Numbered from the stretch's first letter, positions 10,063 through 21,959 are shown. The stretch: DNA of 64,000 nt from Prionace glauca (GCA_037974335.1 CM075760.1:14998059-15062058), one strand, 5' to 3'. Made by a program: numbers and translations. Notes: generated from the letters alone by a model not told the origin.

Positions 10063-10337
10063 GCCTGAGCCATGGCGATTCACTCACTCAGTCGCTATCC
10101 TCAGAATTAGAGGCGGAAGGAGAAACAGTGACTTTATTTGTACTTATAATGTAACAATAAGCAAGTACAATTTATACTGGTACCGGCAACATCCAGATAC
10201 AAAGCCCCTGTTTATATTGAAGAAAAACTCGATATTTGGTAAAGGTATATCCGTTTCTTTGGAGAGTTTCAGGTACCGAGTAAATTCATCAATTTGACGG
10301 GTATGTAACTGATTGACGCTGTGCTATCGCTGGGACT
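10063..10337 (+). pseudogene. TCR V segment V7, pseudogene
   Basis: A V exon after a TTTTTTTTCCAG acceptor, in the usual phase: GLSHGDSLTQSLSSELEAEG, then ETVTL. One base is lost just before the first Cys, and CTYNVTISKYNLYWYRQHPD continues in the next frame with KPLFILKKN. A stop and further damage follow, and the YYC region is reduced to GACGCTGTGCTATCGCTGGG with the second Cys gone. No clear leader was found. The recombination signal behind it is nevertheless well formed. Confidence 0.77.
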
Positions 10338-10376
10338 CACAGTGATGGAAAGGAATCTGACTGTTGTACAAAGACA
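10338..10376 (+). promoter_or_regulatory. 23-bp recombination signal sequence of V7
   Basis: Perfect heptamer CACAGTG, a 23-base spacer (10345-10367) and nonamer ACAAAGACA. Confidence 0.8.
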
Positions 10377-10794
10377 GCATTTAAGTATAGTTGAACCCTG
10401 TTTGCTGCGGGTTGCACAACATCGCGGGCAGATGCAACAGCAATGTGACTGTCAGCAACACACAAGAGGTCTCATTAACCTGGGATCAACACAAGTTTCC
10501 TGCTACATCAATCATTATGTCTCTATGAGTGTGTGAGATCTCTCAGTAGTGAGCTGGCTGATATTGAAAGAAAACAACTCGAGCTGGGCTGCTTTCGGCA
10601 TCTCGATAGGGGAACGGTGCACTTTTCCAGATGGGGTTGCAGGAATGAAGCCCTTCTCTGTAAATTAGCAGCTGCAAATTCTGGGTTACTCATAGCAACA
10701 CAAACGTTCCAGCATTAAGGAAACATTCTGAAGTTTATTGGGGGAATTCTATTCTCAATATCTATTTTAAAGGTAGTAAGAGGTCTCTCAACAC

Positions 10795-11620
10795 CAGTGG
10801 AGAGACCATGCAGACGCTACGACAACGAATGTACACCGCTCGATAATCACCAGGTAGGAATGTTCCCTTCCTGTTCGTGAACACTTTAGCAGTCACGGGC
10901 ATTCAGCCTCTGATCTTCTGGTAAGCGTTTTCCATGGTGGCCTCCACGACACACGACAACATAGAATCGCTGAGCAGAAACTAACAGCCAAATTCCGCAC
11001 ACATGAGGACTCAACCGGGATCTTGGTCCATGTCATACTATCTGTAACTCCCACGACTTGCCTGGGCTTGCAAAATCTCACTGACTATCCTAGGAGACAA
11101 TACATACCACTTTAACTTGTGTTTGGCCCTCTCTCCACTCACACTGCCTGTATCTTTCAGACTTGATTACATGTGAAGATCGCATTCCAACTATTATCTT
11201 GTAAATTGAGTTTGTGTCTGTATATGACCTGTTTCTTCACATCATATTTTAAAGGTCACAGTCACTTCCATGCGAAATTTCCTCGTTGTGTATACACTTT
11301 CTCTGAAGCAGCTAAACTCTCGGATCAAATAAACCCAGAGAACAGGCCGTGGTAAAAAGACTTCAGCACCTGATGGGGATTGAGTTGAAGAATACTTGAC
11401 AGGCACGGAAACTGAATCAAAAGACAATTGCTAAACAAAAGAGATCAGAAAGATATAAGAAGATCAGCGAGCTCAACTGCGTTGAAATTAAGTAATATAA
11501 TTCGTCAAATGTTCCTTTCCTCTTGTTGAGGTTGTGTCCTGCACTGATGTTTTAGGAAGTGAGAATATTATCAAATAAATCGGTTGGACTAAAACCTGGT
11601 GTTGTCAGACTTTTTACTGT
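10795..11620 (+). mobile_element. Second Penelope-like element fragment
   Basis: DNA-level copy of the 1.8-2.5 kb element. It starts at GGAGAGACCATGCAGACGCT, passes through the PVGEHF and GLNRDFG-equivalent region with many changes, and ends in the shared tail near GGTTGGACTAAAACCTGGTG. It has no long open frame and is more decayed than the first copy. Confidence 0.6.
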
Positions 11621-11624
11621 GTTT

Positions 11625-12600
11625 TAGGAAGGCGTATGTGATTCTCTCAGTGGAAGGTGAATCTGTTCATCGGTGTGAGAGCTCCCTCTGGTGGCAGCTT
11701 GCTGGAACTCCCAGTCTGGGGTTTTGTCCGGGAACGGCTCAACCTCGACAGCAGTGGTCCAGAAATACACCGCGTTGCCAGAGAGAAGAGCCCCGGATTA
11801 TTTAAAAGAGCAGTTTTGTTTCCTTTGTCCAAACAGTAGAAAGTTTGGCAAATCTTGAGATAAGTATCCGCACTGCATTCTTATTGAGTATAAAGGACCT
11901 GGATGTACTAGAACAGAATTGGTTCGCGGCATGTTGTTGACTAACCACAGTCCGGTATTGTGGTCTGTCCTTCCTGAATTGTTAATTCAGAAGGAGCCTG
12001 GACAACGAATCATAACTATTGGTTCTTGTAACACAAGTACAGACTGTTCCAAAAGTCAGAAATTAAACACAACTCCTAAATAACACACTGACTGTACAGA
12101 GACTCAACACACAGCAAGAACATTATTATCAGTGAGGGATAAGGGGAATACATGGTAATTCTTTCGAGTTCTTTCTTTCGAGAAAATACAGGTTATTCTC
12201 GATGTGTTGATTCTTCCAATCTAATACACAGTGTATCCCAGGTCAGAAACTGGCTTCATTTACTCAGAAACTGAGGCCGTTTTTCAGGGGTATGCCTGGA
12301 AGTTCTGTCAGTACCGATCGAAGTGGCTCACCAATAAATGAGAGTCAGAAATAATTATTTAGTCTCACTGTTCCTCTTTCTCTTTCTGACATCTTCAGGG
12401 TTCCACATTCTTTCTTCTGGTCTCTGTCTCTATCGTCCTGCCATTCTTTTCGAAGTGCCATGAAAATGCAGAGTTTAGAAAATGTAACTTGTCTGAGAAT
12501 GTCATTTCAAAAATTCCCCTTAAAAATACTTTGTTAATAGTAAAATTTCTCAATGTTTCACTGATTAAAAACTCCAACATTACTGTTCCGCATTATAAAC
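11625..12600. other. Unassigned DNA at the end of the V cluster
   Basis: No supported gene. A weak minus-strand V-like patch (about 11719-11805, GNAVYFW followed by an RSS-like pair at 22 bp) is too short to call. Confidence 0.3.
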
Positions 12601-12602
12601 AT

Positions 12603-12730
12603 CTGCTTCATTATTATAGAACCCTACAGTGCAGAAACAGGCCCTTCGGCCCATCGAGTCTGCACCGAACACAATCCCACCCAGACCCTATTCCCATATC
12701 CCTACACATCCCTACACATCCCTATTATAT
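12603..12730 (-). mobile_element. SINE 3'-end fragment
   Basis: Reverse complement of the V-SINE-like tail: CAGGCCCTTCGGCCCATCGA and the GGGTCTGGGTGGGATTG-type block seen intact at 62.1 kb. Confidence 0.72.
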
Positions 12731-14200
12731 CTTTCTTTTACAGATCAAGTGATGGGTTGAATTTTGAACGCTGCAGATTTCCTTCAGCTGATTTGTATGG
12801 CTCATATATAATATTTCCTCATGGTGGCTCTACCAGTAAATTTCTCTCAGTTTATCGTTCTGAATCTGTAACTGAAGCAACATTAGATGTTATTTCAGTT
12901 TTCAGTGTGAAACGTAGGAGGCATTTTTTGTTATAATGTAATTATGGTGAATAGTTTCCCCATAGTTTCAATATCATGTATAAATAAGAAACGTTTCTCT
13001 TTCCTCATTCTTAATTACTCTTTCTTTAAGGTCCTGTTTTCAGTTTCTGATGTATGTAACAGATGTACAAATATTGACGGATTCCATGTGTATGTGTTCT
13101 GTTATCAATGTGAAGCTCAATCGTTATATTCACTTTTCTAACTTTAAAAAATAATGTCGCAATAAAATATTCTCTGATTTTGTAAAATAAATACTGAATG
13201 AAAATTTAACCATCTCTGGTTTGGCTTAATTCCGTTTTCCAATTCGCACCAACTTCGCTCCATTTTCCCTATTATACGGTTCCCCCCCTTTCCCAGACAG
13301 GCATGTCCTCCCAGTCATGTGTGGGATGCGGTTGAACTCAAGGCCGTTCAATGGAAGAGTCGCTCCGCCACCCAGTGGCCAATCTGTGTAAAGACACCTT
13401 CATCTCCGCCTTTTTTATGATGGAACCCAGGGACTGAATGAATGAAGAATGAGGAGAACCTCGGCGATTTCACTCATAAACCGGTCTGTTGCTGACCGAG
13501 TTTCAGCTAATTCTAAAAAGCAAAGGCTCTGCTTCATCAGAGGCCGATGCAGGGCAGTGTGTGGCAGAAGATAGTTTCCTTTACACTGCCCCTTAAATAC
13601 ACTATCAGAGCCGCTTCAGCATGGATTAACAGGGTGAATCTCTCTATATTTCGTCCGATGAAATACTTACAAGGCAGGCATGCCACAACTAGATAGAGAA
13701 CATATACAGAGCAGAGGCGCAAATCATGAGGTGAAACCAAGGGACTGGGGTGTATTTCGCATAAGCACATTCTAGATTATAAATTTTCAAATTATGACGA
13801 GAGTTTTGGGATAATTTGAGATGACCAATACTGTCTTTAACTACAGACAAAACACACGAGGCAGATATCTCTGTGTAAGGACGAAACATTTATTTAAAAC
13901 TAAAACACAAAAAGCAGCTGCTTGAAGATGACCAAAAAGGTTATGTGGCTCTGGAACAAAGCGGCAGAACCTTTCCGATGCATCGAACATGTGCCACCAA
14001 TAACAGGTCAATTATAGATTTTCGTACCGATCATTTCGGCCTCATATTAGTTTAAACATCAATTACGTTCAGTTAACATATATCAATAATAATTCCTGAC
14101 AAGTTGTTCTGCCAATCGCATTTTACAACACAGCATAATGATATCTCATTCATCTACTTAAACCGGAGGCTGACTCATCTGTAATCAGTATCTGGGGGAA
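12731..14200. other. Unassigned AT-rich DNA
   Basis: No gene, known repeat or RNA could be supported here. Confidence 0.35.
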
Positions 14201-14204
14201 TCAG

Positions 14205-14905
14205 GAAGGTAGAGTCATAAAGTCACAAAGGTTTACAGTATGGAAGCAGGTCTTTCGGCCCAACTTGTCCATGCCGCCCTTTTTAAACTTGTAAGCTACT
14301 CCCAATTGCCCGCATTTGGCCCACATTCCTCGATAGCCATCTTACTCTTGTACGTGTCTAAGCGCTTTTTAAAAACAAAATCATACCCCCCTCTATTACT
14401 ACCTCTGGCAGCTTGTTCCAGAAACTCACGACCCTTTGTGTGAAAAAAAGTCCATCTGGACCCATTTATATCACTCCTCTCTCCTTAAACTGATGCCCTC
14501 TGGTATTACACTCTCCTGCAGTTGGGAAAAGATATTGACTATCTAGTTGGTCTATACCTCACATTATTTTATCGACCTCGATAACATAACCCCTCAGCCT
14601 CTTATCTCCAGAAAGAAAAAGCCCCAGTCTATCCAACCACTCCTTATAACTCAAACTATCAAGTCCCGGGAGCATCCTAATAAATCTTTTCTGCACTCTT
14701 TCTAGTTTAATAATATCCGTTGTCTAATAGAGCGACCAGAACTAAACACAGTATGTCAGTGTCTTGTACAACTCCTGTATTCAGTGTTCTGACCAATGAA
14801 ACTCAGCATGTCGGATGCCTTCTTCACCATCATGTCCATCTGTGACTCCGCTTTCAATGAGCTCTGACCATGTACCCCTAGATTTCGATGTTCTGTAACT
14901 TTCCT
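14205..14905 (-). mobile_element. CR1-like LINE 3' half, old copy
   Basis: The plus strand shows the reversed CR1 3' block: a TCTTTCGGCCCAACTTGTCC tail, then reversed finger-print phrases matching FFTQRVV, RLRGDLIEV and EYKSC of better copies. Many stops. Its closest relative in the window is at 33.8-34.5 kb. Confidence 0.68.
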
Positions 14906-15434
14906 AAACGCCCTACCACCTTGCTGCTCTCGTGATTCGTGTTCGGCCCTTGCAGGTTCGCAGGCTGGTTTCGATATGTTAAAAATTAATGTTTTTGATA
15001 AGCAATCCTGAATTACTTCCTGGTCGAAAGCACCTCTGTCAGAATCAGTGGAGTGAGATTTGTAGTTTTGCTTCTGAACTGGAAATGTCACATGGGCAAC
15101 AGGCTGAGAACAAACACAGATAGTGAAAGGCAGTGATAGGATGCAGACAGTTATTCGAGAAATTTAACCTGAGTACCTGAAGCTGAGGCATCATAAGGAC
15201 CATTCTATTGCATTCAGTTTTGCTGCATCTCATTACATTCAAAAGAACAGTGTTAGTATCAATCTGTGATAAACCATTTTGTGGTAAACCTGAACAACAT
15301 TAACTTACCAGCATCAATGGACTGCGGGTTCCAGCCCCACGTTGGGTGCTATTATTTTTACACTTTGCTGCTTTTCTGGGAGAACTCTAGTTCTCCATTC
15401 TTCGGTAGTGTCGCCATTACAGTAAATCCCATGG
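14906..15434. other. Unassigned DNA between LINE copies
   Basis: No coding feature or clear repeat was recognised; it may be older repeat debris. Confidence 0.3.
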
Positions 15435-15935
15435 TGCTCGGTGAATGGCAGAACCATAAAGAGTATTGATAGGCAGAGGGACCTGGGTTTACATGTACCA
15501 AGATCACTGAAGGTGACAACGCAGGTGGAGAAAGTAGTCAAGAAGACAAACAGCATGCATGCCTTCACCGGCCAGAGCATTGATTTTAAAAATTGGCAAG
15601 CTATGTTGCAGATTTATACTACCTCAGTTCAACCACGCTTGGAATATAATGTTCAATTCTGGTCGTCACACTACCAGAAGGATGTGGAGACTTTGGAGAG
15701 GATACAGAAAAGATTAACCAGGATGTTGCCTGGTATGGAAGGCATTACCTATGAGACGTTGGAGAAATTTGGTTTGTTCTCACCGGACAGACGGAGGTTG
15801 AGGGGCGACCTGATAGAAGTCTACAAGATTATGAAGGGTAAGAACAGAGTGGATAGTCAGAAGCTTTTTTCCCAGGTTGGAAAAGCCAATTACTGGGGGA
15901 CATAGGTTTAAAGTGCGGGGCAAGGTTTAAAGGAG
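15435..15935 (+). mobile_element. CR1-like LINE 3' portion
   Basis: The translation gives IDRQRDLGLHVPRSLKVTTQ, QPRLEYNVQFWSSHYQKDVE, then RLTRMLPGMEGITYE and RRRLRGDLIEVYKIMKG, which is ORF2 C-terminal sequence. It is cut off at about 15935, where a second LINE copy starts. Confidence 0.75.
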
Positions 15936-15939
15936 GCTG

Positions 15940-17015
15940 GTAGAAAAGGTTAAGGCGCATGGGATACGAGGCCAGGTAGATTGAGAACTGGCTGGGAAAT
16001 AGGAGACAGAGGGTAGCTGTGGAGGGGACCTTGTCGGGCTGGAGGCCAGTGACCAGTGGTGTGCCGCAGGGCTCAGTACTGGGACCTCTTCTCTTTGTAG
16101 TCAACATAAATGACTTGGAAGAGAGCGTAGGTGGTGTGATCAGCAAGTTTGCTGATGACACCAAGATGGCAGGGTTGGCGGGTACGGAACTGGATTGTCA
16201 GGTGATACAACAGGATATAGATAGGTTGGTGCAGTGGGCAGATAGGTGGCAGATGGCACTTAATCCTGACAAATGCGAGGTGATGCATTCTGGACGGAAT
16301 AATGCAGAGAGGAGCTATGTGATTAAAGGGAGGCCGATTAGGAGTATAGACATACAGAGGGACCTGGGAGTGCAGGTTCACAAATCCATGAAGGTTGCGT
16401 CACAAGTGGAGAAGGTTGTTAGGAAGGCTTATGGGATGTTGGCCTTTATAGGAAGGGGTATAGAGTATAAAAGCTGCTGTCTAATGCTTCAGTTGTACAG
16501 AACGTTGGTTAGACCGCATTTGGAGTACTGCGTCCAGTTCTGGTCACCTTACTACCGGAAGGACGTGGAGTCTCTGGAAAGGGTGCAGAGGAGGTTTACC
16601 AGGATGTTGCCTGGCATGGAGGGGCTGGGGTACGAGGAAAGGTTGAAGAAACTGGGACTATTCTCCTTGGAAAGACGGAGATTGAGAGGGGACATGATAG
16701 AAGTATATAAGATAATGAAGGGAATAGATAGAGTTAATAGTGAGAGACTGCTCCCTAGACTAGGTACGAACACGAGAGGTCATCATTTAAGGGTGAGGGG
16801 GGAGAGGTATAATTTGGAGGTGAGAAGAAGGTTCTTTACGCAGAGAATTGTGGGGGTCTGGAACGCGCTACCGAGTAGGGTGGTGGAGGCAGGAACATTG
16901 GACTCGTTTAAGATGCAGTTAGATAGGCACATGAGTGAAACGAGAATGGAGGGATATGGTAGGGGATATTAAATAGGGTTAAACCTCAGGAGACACCGGA
17001 AAGGCAGGCTGTAAG
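15940..17015 (+). mobile_element. CR1-like LINE with part of the reverse transcriptase
   Basis: A 317-codon frame (16019-16972) carries the RT palm motifs SGVPQGSVLGPLLF and KFADDTK (the catalytic Asp pair). It then runs through RDLGVQVHKSMKVASQVEKV, RPHLEYCVQFWSPYYRKDVE and RRLRGDMIEVYKIMKGIDR to the natural C-terminus. The 5' part of RT and the endonuclease are missing. The long open frame argues for a fairly recent insertion. Confidence 0.83.
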
Positions 17016-17044
17016 ATTAATATTTTTGTCTTTATTCCACAGGT

Positions 17045-17490
17045 GGAGGTCCACCTCGTGTCAAACGAGGGGCATTCACACGGCGGGTCGTGCCTGGGCT
17101 GCTCCTGGAAGTTCCAGGAGTGGCCTAGTACTTCGTGTCGGTGTGTGTGCTTGATCCTGGACCGGTAGATGGGCGCCGCAACAGCTCAGTGACTAGCACT
17201 GCTGGCTGTGCAGGCACATGGATTTGGGCCTGTGTCTGTGGGAGTTTGCGCATTCTCCCTGTGGTTGCGTGGGTTTCCTCCGGGCGCTCCGGTTTCCTCC
17301 CATACCCCAAAAATGTGCTCTCAGGCTAATCGGTTTTTACCAAATTGACACTATTTCTTCCCTGAATCTGACTGAGTAGGGTTCCATTCGGAGATATGCA
17401 GGGTAGAATAGGTGTAGGGTGATGTGGCGGCGCGGGCTCGTTGGGCCGAAGGGCCTGTTTCCCGTGCTGGGTTGTTCTTTGTTCTTTGTA
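17045..17490 (+). mobile_element. V-SINE-like SINE with extended 5' part
   Basis: Core GTGGGTTTCCTCCGGGCGCT and tail GGGCCGAAGGGCCTGTTTCC, preceded by a GATGGGCGCCGCAACAGCTC head and about 100 bp more. All of this is also found at 36.24-36.68 kb, so the longer unit moved or was copied as one piece. Confidence 0.7.
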
Positions 17491-17730
17491 TAAGGCCTTT
17501 TTTTGCTCAGAGGGTGGTGGGTGCCTGGAACTCTCCATCGGAGGAGGCAGTGGACGCAGATACAATAGTGGCTTTTAAGGGGCATCTTGACAACTACGTG
17601 AATAAGATGGGAATGAAGGGATATGGTCTCCGGGTTTTAGTTCAGTCGGGAAAGATGGTTGGTGCAGGCTTGGAGGGCCGAAGGGCAAGTTCCTGTGCTG
17701 TATTTTTCTTTGTTCTTTATTCATCTCTCA
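17491..17730 (+). mobile_element. CR1-like LINE 3' end
   Basis: The last ORF2 codons FFAQRVVGAWNSPSEEAVDA and a 3' tail with GGAGGGCCGAAGGGCAAGTT, severely 5'-truncated. Confidence 0.68.
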
Positions 17731-17884
17731 GTTCCTGGTTTCTGAGTGAAAACTGCTTCCACCTCACTGGAAGTCGGAGCGTTTCGATGTTAATAGAATT
17801 AAAGGTTTTCTTGTCATTGAGCCCGAGATTTGGATCCAGATCTGGAAGGTGTTTGGGTCAGTGGAAACAATAAGTCTACCCCAT

Positions 17885-18125
17885 TAACAGCCAGATTTTA
17901 CCTTGGATCGCCATCTCGATCCTTCGCACTTTGTCGCCAAGCAATGCCTTTTTATTTTGTTTCTGCCATGTGCCATTTCCAATTCAGAAGTAAATGAGTA
18001 AATCTCCCTTATACCTGATGCTGACCAGGAAGTGACGCAGAAACAAAAATTCTGTCCCTGGCTGGAATCGAACCCGGGGATGTGAATCTGCTGAATCCTA
18101 AGCAACAGACCCACCAGGGCAGTTA
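17885..18125 (-). mobile_element. tRNA-derived SINE
   Basis: On the minus strand a tRNA-like head has a clear B box (GGTTCGATTCC) inside CCCCGGGTTCGATTCCAGCC, followed by a non-tRNA body. It is not a tRNA gene because the cloverleaf cannot be completed. Family differs from the V-SINE-like copies. Confidence 0.6.
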
Positions 18126-18950
18126 ATGTCAGCTACTTAAAATTCTAATTTATACACAATTCCTCTGCGTTTGATTTTTATTTCAGAGTTTTTGTTCACC
18201 AAAAGCAAGTTTTTCCTTTAAACTGTCATCTTTAGAGAGAACACAAGTAACAACAGCGATTCCTGTTCACTGGAACATAAAATGGACAATGAGGTGAAAT
18301 AGTCCCGCAAGCTGCTCATGTGGCACTTCCAGTTTCCAAATCCCACCAAACTCATCATTGCGGCCTCTGTAAAATTTACAAGGTAACACGCAACAGGCAT
18401 TCATCACGGAGAGCGACTGGCACAAGTCAGTGAGCACTTAATATTTGCTTAATAAACGGGACAATCAAGCTTTCCACACAAGAGAGCTGTATCAACCTGG
18501 AATATCTTTTCCAATAAGCTCTCAGTTCAAGAGAACATACATATGTTGTTCTGACTTTGCCAACAGGGCAATGGAATTTATTGGATAAATCGTCCAAAGG
18601 CCAGCACGGGCAAACTGAGTTGAATGGTTTCCATCTGTGCTGTATCATTCTGCAAAACATGAATATTCAGAATCAGGAAGAGACAGGACGCGAGAGGAAG
18701 TAGTGACTGTGTGACTGAAATCAGCCAGAGTCAGCACCATCAGGGAAGGGGAGAGAGAGGAAACAGTAAAAAGCTTCCAAATAATTGTGTAGTCCCACAG
18801 GAAAACTTTAAGAAATTTAAATATCAGATCATCAATTCGCAATAATTTGCGTTTTTTTACAATTAATTTATCTCAGTAGCTAACGATGTTATTTAATATT
18901 CACTGTTTAAGGTTACAATGGCACTGCTGTTAACCATCATTCCTTGCGGG
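18126..18950. other. Unassigned DNA before the first zinc-finger promoter
   Basis: No gene or recognisable repeat. Confidence 0.3.
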
Positions 18951-18959
18951 TGTGAAAGT

Positions 18960-19330
18960 GCCCTATTCACGCCACAGGCGCCCAGTGCGCAGGCGCAGTG
19001 CTGTATCGGGACATGCGCAGTGTCACTTTGCTCGGAGCCCTGCGAGTGCGGGAGATGCTTCTTTCAGCGGGTGAGAGTTGGTGGGGCGGAGGGGGGAATG
19101 GAGCCGGGAGCCGGGGTGGGGAGAGAACGGAGGCTTCATGAACACCCGCTGTAGGCTGCAAGGCCTGAATAAGAGCCTGCGGGTCCCGGGTTTGCAGCTC
19201 CGGGGATTTTATCCGGGATCCGGCCCAGTGCCGCGGCCGCCATCATTGTTCAGCGGAGAGCAGAGCGCATGCGCGGCCAGCCAGTGGGCGGAGCTTCAGG
19301 ATTTGGGTGAGAGAATGTTTGAGTCATTGA
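18960..19330 (+). promoter_or_regulatory. CpG-rich probable promoter and first exon of ZNF-A
   Basis: A sharp GC- and CpG-rich island in AT-rich surroundings. It has several GCGCA/TGCGC repeats and one full NRF1-type palindrome GCGCATGCGC (19265-19274). A possible first-exon donor ATTTGG|GTGAGA lies at 19306/19307. It sits 1.7 kb upstream of the ZNF-A coding exon. The assignment to ZNF-A is inferred from position. Confidence 0.5.
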
Positions 19331-19434
19331 CTGACAGGGCGGGTTAATGGATGCTCCCTTTCCCGGGGGAAGGTGCTGCAGGGGGAATGTGTGGCCATTC
19401 GAGTAACAGAAGAAAAACATTATCAGAATTAGGA

Positions 19435-20000
19435 GCAAGAAGAGGCCATTCAATCCATCAAGGTTGCTCTGCGATTCAATAAACTCATGGCTCATCTGAT
19501 CAAGAAAATGCTGGAAAATCTCAGGTGTGACAGCATCTGTGGAGAGAGACTCGAGCTAAAGTTTCAAATCTGGGATGATCCTTTGTCAGAGCTCATCTGA
19601 TCATTGTCATAACTCATTTTCTTCCAGCCTCCTTAACCCTGAACTCCCTTGTCGATGAGATGGTGAGAACACAGCCTTAAATATACTCAATACCAGTCTC
19701 CACTGCCCACTGGGGCAGTGAATTCCACGGGCTACTGGCCCTCTGAGAGATGCAATTGCTCCTCATTTCTGTCCTTTTTTTAAACCTGTCCCTGCAATTT
19801 TTGATTCCCTGTTGAAGGGAAACATCCTTTCAGCACTTACCCTGTCAAGCACCCTCAGAATCATATATGCTTCAGTCAGGTCTCCTCTCATTTATCTAAA
19901 ATCCGATCAGTATAGACATACCCTGTCAGCCTTTCCTTAATAAACAATTTCCTTTATGCCAGAAATTATCTTAGTGGATCTTGTCTGAACTGCAACCAAT
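19435..20000 (-). mobile_element. Old LINE remnant, interrupted
   Basis: The reversed CR1-type 3' tail (AGAGGCCATTCAATCCATCA) is broken at about 19500-19605 by a dispersed repeat (AAAATGCTGGAAAATCTCAG, also near 55.28 kb). Reversed LINE body then resumes to about 20000. Confidence 0.5.
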
Positions 20001-20210
20001 GTCAGCATTTCAATCTAAAGTAATCCTATGCTTGGAAACAGGAGGAAAGGATGTTATGAATTTATATTCTAGACTAACTAATGGATTTTGGAAACTCCTT
20101 TTACGATTAGAAGAGGAAGATTTATACACAGCAATCTCAAACCAAGAAAAATGTTTATCTCTTAATCTCTAACCACTTTGACACATAACTCTTGTAATCT
20201 CCTTTCACAG

Positions 20211-20620
20211 GGAATTAGAAGATTTGAAGAGTACAATTGTTCTCTGACTCCAGTGCTTCTGACATCTTTCCAGCTGCAGGGTCCAGCAGGAGGTTTTAAA
20301 TTTGAAAACAGTCAAATTGTTCCAGAGGTGAGTATTATTGTGCATTTATCTCTCATTTAGTTTTTAGTGCTTTGTTCCGTTGTTTGAGAGAGGTTTCATG
20401 GCTCCGGGGTTGGTGTGATTCACCAGTGAGTTCACACTGGGGAGATGCTGTTCATCTGCATTGTGTGTGGGAAGGAATTCAGTCGGTCATCCAGCTGCTG
20501 AGACACCAGTGAGTTCACAAGTGGTTACAGGGGTTGGATTCTGCTGTTTTGCTGCTGTTAAATCACATTCAGGATTGAACCATGTTCATTCATCGAATCA
20601 TTGATGCAGACTTGATGGGC
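20211..20620 (+). pseudogene. Zinc-finger terminal-exon relic
   Basis: An acceptor TCTCCTTTCACAG at 20210 closely matches that of ZNF-A (20877). About 200 bp later one decayed C2H2 finger remains: a TGA in the HQxVH linker region, then CIVCGKEFSRSSSC, followed by the VHK-like end and the GGGGTTGGATTCTGCTGTT 3' flank found behind other genes of the cluster. The finger array between is gone. It looks like a duplicate of the ZNF-A exon with a large internal deletion. The 117-bp stretch 20211-20327 ends in CCAGAG|GTGAGT and could still be spliced as a non-coding exon. Confidence 0.62.
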
Positions 20621-21026
20621 TGAATTCGGGGTTCCACAGATTCTTAATATTCTGTCCGAATTGAACATAATTTCACTATTTCTGATTTCCATATATCTGG
20701 AGATAAATTCCACTCCTTTGTGAGCATTTTGATTGATTTGCTGGCTCGCAAAGATGTTTCAAATTCATTATTCACTCTAAGTCAGTGAGGAAAAAGTGTT
20801 TCACAGCAACTAGAATTGTCTGTTCTCAGTTTCTGAGCTGTATTGACAGTGGTGACTTTTGTAAACTCCTTTTACAGGGTATTAAAAGGGGAGGATTTGC
20901 CATGAAAAATCTCAAACAAAATTTCACATCAAGCTCTGACAGAGTCACTCGTTAAGACGGGGAAAATCATCGCCCATTTTACCATCAGTGTGAGAGGAAA
21001 AGCACTGAGACTCAGACACCCACACC

Positions 21027-21959
21027 ATGGGAAAACCGTGGAAATGTGGGGATTGTGGAAAGGGATTCAGATCCCCATCTGAGCTGGAAACACATCGACG
21101 CAGTCACTCTGGGGAGAGGCCATTCACCTGCTATCAGTGTGGGAAGAGATTTACTAATTCATCCGACCTGCTTACACACCAGCGAGTTCACACTGGGGAG
21201 AAGCCATTCAACTGCTCTGATTGTGGGAAGAAATTTAGTATTTCATCCAATCTAATGAGACACCGTCGAGTTCACTCTGGGGAGAGACCATTCATCTGCT
21301 CAGTATGTGGGAAAAGATGCAGAGATTCAACCACCCTGCTGGCACACCAACAAGTTCACACCGAGGAGAGGCTGTTCACTTGTTCTGAGTGTGGGAAGAG
21401 ATTCACTCGGTTATCCAGTCTGCAGAGACATCATCGCATTCACACTGGGGAGAGACCATTCACCTGCTCAGAGTGTGGGAAAGGATTCAGAGATTCATCT
21501 GATCTGCTGGCACATCAGCGAGTTCACACTGGGGAGAGGCCATTCATCTGCTCTGTGTGTGGGAAAGGATTCGGAGATTCCTCCAGCCTGCTGACACACC
21601 AGCGAGTTCACACTGGGGAGAGGCCATTCTCCTGCTCTAATTGTGGGAAGGGATTCTCTCAGTTAGCCAACCTGCTGAGACATCAGCAAATTCACAGCGG
21701 GGAAAGGGAAAGGCCTTTTACCTGCTCAGAGTGTGAGAAGGGATTCAGTGATTTATCTACCCTGCTGACACACCAGCGAGTTCACACCGGGGAGAAGCCA
21801 TTTACCTGCTCCTTGTGTGGAAAGAGATTCAATCGGTCATCCAACCTGCTGACACACCAGCGAGTTCACACTGGGGAGAGACCATTTACCTGCTCTGACT
21901 GTGGGAAGGGATTCATTCAGTCATCCCATCTGCTGAGACATCAGCAAGTTCACAAGTGA
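21027..21959 (+). CDS. ZNF-A: C2H2 zinc-finger protein, 11 fingers
   Basis: A 310-residue protein made almost only of tandem C2H2 fingers, so a probable sequence-specific nuclear DNA-binding factor. Its target is unknown. Eleven CxxC...HxxxH units follow one another with TGERP/TGEKP linkers. Finger 1 is the family-typical [12 protein letters not shown] with PSELETH. Finger 4 has Cys for the conserved aromatic (CGKRCRD). The linker before finger 9 carries an extra Glu-Arg (SGERERPF). There is no KRAB, SCAN or BTB domain. The ATG at 21027 is the first in a conserved MxKPWKC context. The coding exon starts after an acceptor (CTCCTTTTACAG, ending 20877). Upstream are a CpG promoter and a relic copy. 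The protein is intact. Confidence 0.9.
   Translation: MGKPWKCGDCGKGFRSPSELETHRRSHSGERPFTCYQCGKRFTNSSDLLTHQRVHTGEKPFNCSDCGKKFSISSNLMRHRRVHSGERPFICSVCGKRCRDSTTLLAHQQVHTEERLFTCSECGKRFTRLSSLQRHHRIHTGERPFTCSECGKGFRDSSDLLAHQRVHTGERPFICSVCGKGFGDSSSLLTHQRVHTGERPFSCSNCGKGFSQLANLLRHQQIHSGERERPFTCSECEKGFSDLSTLLTHQRVHTGEKPFTCSLCGKRFNRSSNLLTHQRVHTGERPFTCSDCGKGFIQSSHLLRHQQVHK

Noticed and set aside
11719-11805. Possible eighth V relic: minus-strand GNAVYFW followed by CACTGCT, 22 bp and ACAAAACCC
   Set aside because: The second Cys is absent, the heptamer is poor, the spacer is 22 bp and no framework upstream is readable. Too little to call.
18040-18120. Possible tRNA gene on the minus strand
   Set aside because: There is a good B box but no complete cloverleaf, and it continues into SINE body sequence. 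The same reasoning applies at 30.3, 61.9 and 62.8 kb.
19981-20360. Two ORFs of 60-63 codons before ZNF-A as small genes
   Set aside because: The first lies next to LINE debris. The second covers a relic of a zinc-finger exon and has no domain; at most it is a non-coding spliced exon.
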